From the NCBI RefSeq assembly GCF_023502205.1, contig NZ_JAMFLG010000011.1, forward strand, positions 1 through 64,000: DNA of 64,000 bases, written 5' to 3'. The translations under genes were made by a program, and so were the position numbers. The notes under the pieces are model-generated. The model searched no databases and was not told the DNA's origin. It was given only the letters and a program-made list of their open reading frames with translations. This document shows positions 1 to 6,407 of this stretch, piece by piece. Positions within the stretch are counted from its first letter, which is position 1. Each line of letters opens with the position of its first letter. The DNA comes from Aquiflexum sp. TKW24L (GTDB taxonomy: Bacteria; Bacteroidota; Bacteroidia; Cytophagales; Cyclobacteriaceae).

Positions 1-21
1 ACTTGACACTGTTAAGTTCAT

Positions 22-750
22 TTATTTCCAAATTGGCTTGTATTCTAATTTTGTTGGTGTTTCAATAAGGAATAGTTCTCCTTGGAAATCTATTTCCAAG
101 GAGCGAGTATCTGAAATTCTGATAGCATCGTCTCGTTGGATTTTTTGGTTGTCTGCCAAGCCCTTACCATTCAGTACATAAAATGTATAACTCATGTTTT
201 CATTTAATGGAATTTCTGTTTTTGTTTTCTTTTCAAACAAAAGTTTTTTGATGGATAGATTTGGTGTCAAGGTCTTTGCAAGACTTTCATTTCCGATATA
301 GGTCAAAGTCAGTATTCCTTTTTCATCTGTATACTGAAAATTTTCACCGTGATAATCGATATAGCTTGGTTCCAGTTTGACTGCTTCATGAAAATTTGGG
401 TCAAACCAGATTTGAAAGGCCCTCGATCCTTTGCTGACTTTTTCTTGGTGTCTGATGCCGCTATTCGATTGTATGATTTGAAAATCGCCTGCTTTGAGTG
501 GTGTCCAATCTTTCGTAGCTGTGTCATAGTGGGAAATATTTCCTTCAAAAAGGAATGTCATAATCTCAAAACCCTCATGCGGGTGCAATCCAAATTCACA
601 GTCGTCCAAAACATATCCGTTGCTCCAATAATACAAACTGGAATAGGGTTTTATATTGGACTTTCCGTTGAAAACAGGTTTGTTGGCATAAAACCTGCCT
701 CCAAAAATCACATCATTATACTGTTCTGATTTTTTGATTATGAGTGTCAT
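22..750 (-). CDS. Pirin family protein
   Basis: A cupin-fold protein of about 242 residues. Starting at the ATG at 750, the four pirin metal ligands fall at His56, His58 (HPHEGF motif), His101 and Glu103 (GIRHQE motif), the same positions as in human pirin as I recall them. Upstream in-frame codons reach 816 but add a basic leader without support, so the 750 start is preferred. Bacterial pirins are iron-binding proteins, some with quercetinase activity, and are often induced by electrophile or redox stress. It is on the same strand as the DUF2798 and isochorismatase genes that follow an HxlR regulator, which fits a stress role (inference). The stop lies close to the window edge. Confidence 0.88.
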   Translation of the reverse strand: MTLIIKKSEQYNDVIFGGRFYANKPVFNGKSNIKPYSSLYYWSNGYVLDDCEFGLHPHEGFEIMTFLFEGNISHYDTATKDWTPLKAGDFQIIQSNSGIRHQEKVSKGSRAFQIWFDPNFHEAVKLEPSYIDYHGENFQYTDEKGILTLTYIGNESLAKTLTPNLSIKKLLFEKKTKTEIPLNENMSYTFYVLNGKGLADNQKIQRDDAIRISDTRSLEIDFQGELFLIETPTKLEYKPIWK

Positions 751-884
751 TGTATTTTTATTTTTTTCAAGAGGAATTTCTTTTTGGAGCAATTTTAAAA
801 GCCTGATCAGTTTCAATAAAGGTTTTATTTTATTTTGACTCCTTAAAATTGTTTAATTCACGAGATGTTCGTTTTTAATTATGG

Positions 885-1541
885 TCATATTGTGGTTCTT
901 ATAAATACCCCATAGTTACTTTTAAATATTTTGTTGATTCCGAAATAGTCTAAATTGGCGGCCAAACCGGACTGATATTTCTTATAATCAAAACCAAATC
1001 GAATTTGCAAATAACTTCTTTCGTGAGCGGCAGACTTTATGTTTTGGTTATAAAAAGATTGAAATCTGCTATACATTTTTAATCGATTGGATATTTTAGG
1101 TTTGAATTCAAGTAAAGTCAGCATTGAAAAATTCCTGTCATTAGAAAAAATGTAATTGGGTGTCAAAATCAAAAGCCACTTTGCATTTGACAAGACATAC
1201 TGCACCCCAATGGTAGGAGCAAACCCAGAGAATTTGGTAATATTTATTCCGGTTGATATTCCAAACCCTTTTTTTAGGTTGAAAGAGATTTGAGAATTAT
1301 TGATAAAGTCGGAATTGTTAACCTCACTTCTATGCTGTCTTTCCAAATTGGTAACCGAGAAGAAAGAGAATTTCTCGCTTTCGGGAAAATACTTGTTGAT
1401 GATGGTCTGAAGGCCCAATCTGTTGTTTCCAACCGTTAACTCCACAGGAATTGGGATTTCCTTAAATTCTTGTCCTTTTGCGATTATTCCAACAAACAAA
1501 AAAAATAGTAACATGAGGCTTTCCCTTTGTATCATCTCCAT
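885..1541 (-). CDS. Secreted outer-membrane-like protein, unknown function
   Basis: About 218 residues. A short hydrophobic signal peptide ends near AKGQ, followed by many alternating hydrophobic/polar stretches with aromatic residues, the pattern of a small outer-membrane beta-barrel. Two start codons (1541 and 1535) precede the signal peptide and a third ATG at 1514 would also keep it. The 5' end overlaps the stop of the upstream DUF2798 gene by about 10 bases, so the two are probably co-transcribed. I do not recognise a named family; a DUF-type beta-barrel family is likely. The exact start is uncertain. Confidence 0.7.
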   Translation of the reverse strand: MEMIQRESLMLLFFLFVGIIAKGQEFKEIPIPVELTVGNNRLGLQTIINKYFPESEKFSFFSVTNLERQHRSEVNNSDFINNSQISFNLKKGFGISTGINITKFSGFAPTIGVQYVLSNAKWLLILTPNYIFSNDRNFSMLTLLEFKPKISNRLKMYSRFQSFYNQNIKSAAHERSYLQIRFGFDYKKYQSGLAANLDYFGINKIFKSNYGVFIRTTI

Positions 1542-1768
1542 TCAATTTTTGAAATTATTCTTTGGGAAAATGGTATGAATATCAATGCAAACAGGTAGCC
1601 AATCGGAATCAAAACCAAGAGACTCTTTGTCCATTTGATAAACCATCCATCCACAAAACCCGCTGATGTGGCCACCCCAAACAATGACATTACGATACAA
1701 AATGGAAGGACTAAAATCATCCGTTCGATGGTAGATTTATATTTCTTTTTCAATAGCATATGGATCAT
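1532..1768 (-). CDS. DUF2798 small membrane protein
   Basis: A 78-residue protein with two predicted transmembrane segments (about residues 17-38 and 48-67), a basic N-terminus and a PFxxxMS-type first helix, as in DUF2798 proteins. Function is unknown. The family often sits beside redox-stress genes and HxlR/TetR regulators. It lies between the isochorismatase-like gene upstream and the beta-barrel-like gene downstream. A hairpin at 1791-1821 separates it from the isochorismatase gene and may reduce read-through. Confidence 0.75.
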   Translation of the reverse strand: MIHMLLKKKYKSTIERMILVLPFCIVMSLFGVATSAGFVDGWFIKWTKSLLVLIPIGYLFALIFIPFSQRIISKIEWR

Positions 1769-1790
1769 TTTTTAAAGAGAAATAAAAATG

Positions 1791-1821
1791 AGAGCGAGTC
1801 TGATTTCGACGGACTCGCTCT
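1791..1821. terminator. Intrinsic terminator-like hairpin
   Basis: A perfect 10-bp stem (AGAGCGAGTC paired with GACTCGCTCT) with an 11-nt loop. On the + strand it is followed by a T-rich run. On the - strand, downstream of the isochorismatase gene stop at 1832, it is followed by a weaker T tract. It could attenuate transcription from the isochorismatase gene into the DUF2798 gene. Confidence 0.6.
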
Positions 1822-1831
1822 TTTAATTTTT

Positions 1832-2506
1832 TTATTTTCCCAATTTTGAAACAACTTCTTCTATACTGATTTGCATTGCCTTTTGCCCATCGGGTGTTCC
1901 AAAGTCTGGGTATAGTTCGGCCAATACAGCATTTGCGGAATAAACTTTTACTCCCATTTGTCTGAAATGGTCAAAACTCACCTCATCTGCCATTTTGGTC
2001 ATACTTCCCGAGGCATCAGCAATTACAATAACTTCATAGCCGTTATTCAGTGCGCCCTTTACAGTTTGAAGCAAACAAATGTCTGTAGTCAGTCCGCCTA
2101 TGAATAACTTTTTCCTTCCCAAATTTTTTACAGCTTGATTGAAATTAGAGTCGAGAAAGCAATTAATTGTACCTCCGCGTTTCACCCTGTTAGAATTTGC
2201 AATGGGAGCAACTTGTTGTATTCCCTCATAAGTGGGCCCGACATAATCTTCCATTGTGGTGGTGATCAATAGCGGGATGTTCAGGTCATTACCCAATCGA
2301 GCTAGCATTTTTAGATTGTTTTCAACTCCTTTTTTGTCTTGGCTGTATATCCAATCCATGGTCATTTTTTGGTGATCAACTAATAGGATGGCTGAATTTT
2401 GTGGTGTGAATTGTTCCATTTTGTTTGAAATTGATTGTGAGTAAACTTTACTTGTTAAAATTGATGCTGCAAGAATCAGCATGACTTGAAATACTTTCTT
2501 TTTCAT
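1832..2506 (-). CDS. Secreted isochorismatase-family cysteine hydrolase
   Basis: About 224 residues from the ATG at 2506. An N-terminal signal peptide (basic MKKK, hydrophobic core, SQS near residue 25) precedes the isochorismatase fold. The Asp-Lys-Cys triad is visible: Asp44 in the LLVDHQ strand, Lys109 before GGTINCF, and Cys144 in GGLTTDICL. The family cleaves amide or C-N/C-O bonds in small molecules; the substrate here is unknown. Export is unusual for most members but common in Bacteroidota versions. It is divergent from the HxlR gene at 2618, and the intergenic space carries three palindromes that could be operators. A start at 2530 is possible but would place extra residues before the signal peptide. 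Confidence 0.87.
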   Translation of the reverse strand: MKKKVFQVMLILAASILTSKVYSQSISNKMEQFTPQNSAILLVDHQKMTMDWIYSQDKKGVENNLKMLARLGNDLNIPLLITTTMEDYVGPTYEGIQQVAPIANSNRVKRGGTINCFLDSNFNQAVKNLGRKKLFIGGLTTDICLLQTVKGALNNGYEVIVIADASGSMTKMADEVSFDHFRQMGVKVYSANAVLAELYPDFGTPDGQKAMQISIEEVVSKLGK

Positions 2507-2543
2507 ATTATTTTTTATTTGATGGAACAAAATTATTTATATT

Positions 2544-2595
2544 TACTTCCTAAAGTATAGTAGTTACCTAATGGTAAGTAGTTACATATAAGTAA
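2544..2595. promoter_or_regulatory. Three HxlR-type operator candidates
   Basis: Three palindromes lie in the divergent region: TACTTCCTAAAGTA at 2544-2557, TTACCTAATGGTAA at 2564-2577 and TTACATATAAGTAA at 2582-2595. Their centres are 20 and 18 bases apart, about two helical turns, so dimers would bind the same face. The TACT...AGTA form resembles the YodB/HypR boxes described for HxlR proteins. They probably control both the isochorismatase operon and the HxlR gene itself (inference). Confidence 0.6.
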
Positions 2596-2617
2596 GTAAA
2601 TTGATAATCAAATAATT

Positions 2618-2959
2618 ATGGGTCCTAAAGAAGAGGTTTGTCAGTTTAAGTTATTGGCTTCAAGAGATACTTTGGAAGTAATTCAGGGTAAATGGCGAAT
2701 TCCAATAATCATTTCCCTGACATATGGGAATAAAAGATTTGGTGAAATTCAAAGAGACATCGCGGACATTTCTCCAAAAATGTTGTCTCAAGAACTAAAA
2801 TCTTTAGAAACGAATAAGATTATTACAAGGACCCTTTATGATAGCATGCCTGTTACCGTTGAGTATTCCTTAACTCCTTTGGGTTGGTCAATGAATAAGC
2901 TGTTGGAGGAGATTTTAAATTGGGGAGTTTATTTCCGAGAAAAAATGATCAAAGACTGA
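2618..2959 (+). CDS. HxlR-family winged-helix transcriptional regulator
   Basis: A 113-residue protein with the HxlR signature: an IQGKWRIPII segment near residues 22-31, the KRFGEIQRDIADISPKMLSQELK recognition region, a wing, then LTPLGWSMNKLLEEILNWG. It carries a cysteine near the N-terminus (residue 8), where electrophile-sensing members such as YodB and HypR have their redox cysteine. It is divergent from the isochorismatase gene and has three palindromic boxes in front of it, suggesting autoregulation and control of the pirin/DUF2798/isochorismatase set. The signal it senses is inferred, not shown. Confidence 0.9.
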   Translation: MGPKEEVCQFKLLASRDTLEVIQGKWRIPIIISLTYGNKRFGEIQRDIADISPKMLSQELKSLETNKIITRTLYDSMPVTVEYSLTPLGWSMNKLLEEILNWGVYFREKMIKD

Positions 2960-3092
2960 AAATATTTACCTTTCTGTACAAAAGACCTTACGGATATAGC
3001 GGGTAAAATAATTATGAAGCTATCCTTTTTCAATTTCAGAATTTATTGAAAGGAGTTTGTCCATTCCAAATAAGGGAACAAGATTTTTGAAT

Positions 3093-3602
3093 TCAATTTT
3101 CCAGTCTCCTGTACATCACATACGCCCCCACCAATCCCTTTTCCGGATGGCGGTAGGCTTCGGGGATTTCTCCTATGATATCGAATCCCAAGGATTGCCA
3201 AAGCTTTACGGCAGGTTGGTTGGTGCTTACCACAAAGTTGAACTGCATGGCGAGGTACCCTGATTTTCTGGCTTCTTCCAAAGCAAAAAGTCCCATCTTT
3301 CTGCCGATGCCTTTGCCGCTTTCCTTTTCATCGACCATAAATCCTGCATTGCAGACATGGTTTCCCAATCCGGGTTGGTTTGGTTTCAGGTAAAAAGTTC
3401 CTACGATTTTACTGTCCATTTCTGCCACATAAGTGCTTTTGTCCGTACCCAACCAATACTCCATCATTTCCTTTTCCGAGCTATCTAGCGAAAACACATA
3501 AGTTCCTCCTTTGCGGATAATTGGCCTGATAATTTCCCATAGGGCTTTGTGGTCTGTTGGGTTGGCTAACCGGAATTCTAATTCTGGAAATATGTCGATC
3601 AT
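3093..3602 (-). CDS. GNAT-family N-acetyltransferase
   Basis: A 169-residue single-domain GNAT. The acetyl-CoA-binding motif A is visible as ESGKGIGRKM around residues 95-103, followed by an N-Q-PAVKLWQSLGF motif B region, typical of the fold. The acceptor substrate cannot be told from sequence. It stands alone between the HxlR gene and the purine permease, with no clear operon partner. Confidence 0.87.
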   Translation of the reverse strand: MIDIFPELEFRLANPTDHKALWEIIRPIIRKGGTYVFSLDSSEKEMMEYWLGTDKSTYVAEMDSKIVGTFYLKPNQPGLGNHVCNAGFMVDEKESGKGIGRKMGLFALEEARKSGYLAMQFNFVVSTNQPAVKLWQSLGFDIIGEIPEAYRHPEKGLVGAYVMYRRLEN

Positions 3603-3740
3603 AAATTGATTTTTTCTTGAAGGATTTCAGGAATTTTCTTTCTAGGCTAAATATAAGGATTGGTTGAGGATAGTTGATCCGTAAAAAATTCTTTGCAATT
3701 CCATCTAGATACCTGTATTTTCCGCTTTTCCATGAATTGA

Positions 3741-5045
3741 ATGATCTCCAAACCTACAAACCTCCGAACTGAAATACTGGCTGGAACGAGCACTTTCCTT
3801 GCGGCTTTCTACATCATCATCGTCAATCCTGCCATCTTGGCGGAGGCAGGCATGCCTTTTTCGGGAGCATTGACAGCGACGGTTTTGGTGTCTGCTTTTG
3901 GCAGTCTGATGATGGGATTGTATGCCCGCAACCCGATCGTCGTCGCACCTGGCATGGGAATCAACGCTTTCTTTACCTACACCGCCGTCAAAGGTTACGG
4001 CCTGACATATGAAGAAGCTTTGGGGGCGGTATTTTGGTCAGGCGTGATCTTTTTATTGCTTTCAGTTTTCAAAACCCGGGAGAAAATCATTGCATCCATC
4101 CCTGTTGCACTGAGACATGCGGTATCGGCAGGCATCGGGTTATTTATCTGCTTTATCGGATTTCAAAATGCCCACTTCATCGTGGACAATACCGCCACAC
4201 TCGTAGGAATGGCCGCTTTCAAGGATCCCATCAGCCTGACATTTATGACGGGTTTATTGGTGACGGGCGCCTTGATCAGCCGTAAGGTTTCGGGAGCGAT
4301 CATTTACGGGATTATCTTTACTACCCTCTTGGCTTGGCCGATCGGCAGGTGGTGGGGAGATGCTTCTGCTGTCAATTTCGGTGTGGCCACCTTGGTCAAT
4401 TATACCGGATTGTTTGCCTTGCCGGACTTCAGTCTGGTAGGAAAGGCGGACATTTTGGGTTCGCTCCGATACGCTTATGTGCCGGTGATCTTCGTGTTTA
4501 CATTCACGATTCTGTTTGACGGGATATCTACTTTTGTGGGTTTGGCGGAAGCTTCGGGACTGAAAGATCCTGATGGCAGTCCGAGAAATATGCGCAAGTC
4601 TTTGTTGACAGATTCGATGGCAACCCTTTTTGCGGGTTTGGTGGGAAGCAGTTCGGGAACAGCCTACATCGAATCCGCAGTGGGAATCGAAGAAGGCGGA
4701 AGGACAGGAGCCACGGCGGTGACTGCAGGATTGCTGTTTTTGCCTTTTATGTTTTTCTCGCCGCTGCTGTCCATCATTCCCTCCATCGCAAGTTCCATTG
4801 CCTTGGTATTGGTAGGCTCTTTTATGGTGATGCCGCTGACCAAAATCAACTGGCAAAATCCGGATGAGGCGATTCCTTCTTTTCTCACAATTACCTTGAT
4901 ACCGTTTACTTACAGCCTTTCTGTGGGTATTTCATTTGGGTTTATCAGCTGGACTATATTGAAATTATTGACTGGCAAAAAAGCCCAAATCAACCCCATT
5001 CTTCTCATCATCACCCTTCTTTCTATTTTCTTTCTTTGGCTATGA
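3741..5045 (+). CDS. NCS2/AzgA-family purine permease
   Basis: A 434-residue multi-pass membrane protein of the AzgA branch of nucleobase:cation symporter-2. Characteristic features are the N-terminal LRTEILAGTSTFLAAFYIIIVNP-type segment, the VVAPGMGINAFFTY motif near residue 70, and the DxxATLFAGLVGSSSGTAYIESAVGI region near residue 295. Known members import adenine, guanine or hypoxanthine. Its stop overlaps the start of a secreted MTA/SAH-type nucleosidase by four bases (ATGA), so the two are translationally coupled. The pairing suggests that free purine released in the periplasm is then imported. Length is normal for the family. Confidence 0.9.
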   Translation: MISKPTNLRTEILAGTSTFLAAFYIIIVNPAILAEAGMPFSGALTATVLVSAFGSLMMGLYARNPIVVAPGMGINAFFTYTAVKGYGLTYEEALGAVFWSGVIFLLLSVFKTREKIIASIPVALRHAVSAGIGLFICFIGFQNAHFIVDNTATLVGMAAFKDPISLTFMTGLLVTGALISRKVSGAIIYGIIFTTLLAWPIGRWWGDASAVNFGVATLVNYTGLFALPDFSLVGKADILGSLRYAYVPVIFVFTFTILFDGISTFVGLAEASGLKDPDGSPRNMRKSLLTDSMATLFAGLVGSSSGTAYIESAVGIEEGGRTGATAVTAGLLFLPFMFFSPLLSIIPSIASSIALVLVGSFMVMPLTKINWQNPDEAIPSFLTITLIPFTYSLSVGISFGFISWTILKLLTGKKAQINPILLIITLLSIFFLWL

Positions 5046-5833
5046 AAAAGTTTTTACTCGTAATTCTAATAGTTGGTTTCTCTCTTTCTGCTTCCGCCCA
5101 ACGGATAGCATTAATGGGAGCTTTGGATCAGGAGATAGCCATTTTGCTCGATTCCATGCAGGGACAAAAGAAAGTCAGTAGAGGCGGGATTGATTTTTAC
5201 AAAGGGAAACTGAAAGGCATAAAAGTAGTCATTTTCAAGGCCGGCGTGGGCAAAGTCAATGCCGCTTACAGTACTGCTGTACTTACCGAGAATTTTAAAA
5301 TTTCCGCGTTAATATTTACCGGAGTGGCAGGGGGATTGAATCCGGAAGCTTTGCCGGGAGATTTGGTGATCGGAGAAAAATTGGTGCAATATGACTTCGG
5401 AAAAGTAGATTCCTTGGGATTTTCTGTTTCTCCTTTCAGGAAATTATCTGGTGGTCAGCATGAAGAATTGTTTATTGAATCTGACAAGGAATTGCTAAGG
5501 ATAAGCCAAGGTGCAGCCCAAGAGGTGGTTTTTGTTCCGATTGCCAACAGGCAGCCAAAGGTTTTCAGCGGAGTGATTGCGACTGGGGATATTTTTGTCA
5601 GCAGCAATGAAAAGGCAAAATGGCTTTATACCGAGTTTGGTGCTTTGGCTACCGAGATGGAAGGGGCAGCTGTAGCTCATATCTGTAGGACTTTGGAGAT
5701 TCCATTTATCGTCATCCGAAGTTGCAGCGACAATGCCAATAACAACGCCCGCATGAATTTCAACCAGTTTGTTGGCCCCGCTTCAGAGAATTCCGCGCGA
5801 TTGGTCTTGGCAATTTTGGGGAAAATGGAGTAG
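5042..5833 (+). CDS. Exported MTA/SAH (purine nucleoside) nucleosidase
   Basis: A 263-residue Pfs/MTAN-like protein with a signal peptide of about 19 residues ending SASAQ, which is unusual because the enzyme is normally cytoplasmic. The ATG at 5042 overlaps the permease stop; an in-frame TTG at 5036 is less likely. Catalytic residues by comparison with E. coli MTAN are present: Glu31 (GALDQE), Glu207 in MEGAA and Asp230 in RSCSDNA. Family enzymes hydrolyse the glycosidic bond of methylthioadenosine, S-adenosylhomocysteine or 5'-deoxyadenosine, releasing adenine. Coupling to the AzgA permease suggests periplasmic release of adenine followed by uptake (inference). A broader nucleosidase role is possible. 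Confidence 0.87.
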   Translation: MKKFLLVILIVGFSLSASAQRIALMGALDQEIAILLDSMQGQKKVSRGGIDFYKGKLKGIKVVIFKAGVGKVNAAYSTAVLTENFKISALIFTGVAGGLNPEALPGDLVIGEKLVQYDFGKVDSLGFSVSPFRKLSGGQHEELFIESDKELLRISQGAAQEVVFVPIANRQPKVFSGVIATGDIFVSSNEKAKWLYTEFGALATEMEGAAVAHICRTLEIPFIVIRSCSDNANNNARMNFNQFVGPASENSARLVLAILGKME

Positions 5834-5937
5834 TTTAAATGGTTCTCCGCTTCTTTGCCATTAACCATAAATTCTAATCCTGTCTTGTCAGAAGACCGAA
5901 GTATCGGGCATTTCAGTGTCTTGATTCCTTCACGAAA

Positions 5938-6083
5938 GTCCCTTTAGGGACTAAACATAGGTAGAAAAAATCGTTGGAGGTTGTTTTTTTATGCCTTTAG
6001 GTATAAAATATATTCCGTACCTAAAGGCACGGGAAACTATCATATGTTGACATTTTCTACCGATATTTTGTCCCTAAAGGGAC
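5938..6083. repeat. Nested palindromic (REP-like) intergenic element
   Basis: Three sets of inverted arms are nested symmetrically. The outer arms are GTCCCTTTAGGGAC (5938-5951) and its exact reverse complement (6070-6083), each itself nearly palindromic. The middle arms are ATAGGTAGAAAA (5957-5968) against TTTTCTACCGAT (6053-6064). The inner arms are TGCCTTTAGGTA (5992-6003) against TACCTAAAGGCA (6018-6029). The whole could fold into one cruciform or RNA hairpin. It looks like a REP/MITE-type repeat rather than a gene. The remaining gene-free flanks (5834-5937 and 6084-6407) show nothing else I can name; an 85-codon frame across the repeat is judged spurious. Confidence 0.7.
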
Positions 6084-6407
6084 AGCAAAACCACCGTACC
6101 CTATTTGGAAGTGTTGCTGGAACAGAATTTGATTTTGTAGATCATCTTCCTCTAACCACTCACGGTTCATCAACAGCATTCGGACTTCAATCCATGATTT
6201 ATATGGCTAATGACAAAAAGCATAAAACCTTGATTTAATAGATTCGAGACCAAATGCTAAAAAGATGTAAACATCGTAATCGGTCAGTTTTCTCAATTCT
6301 ATACCCCCATTTTTTGCCAATCAAAATCCCAAAATTACCTCCCTGAAAATTATCTACCAGCAAGGGAAAATTATTGCTAAGTTGGTCGATCTTAAACCCA
6401 TCAAACC

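Noticed and set aside
5981-6238. 85-codon + strand frame
   Set aside because: It runs across the nested palindromic repeat, has no recognisable domain and its first part is set by the repeat arms.
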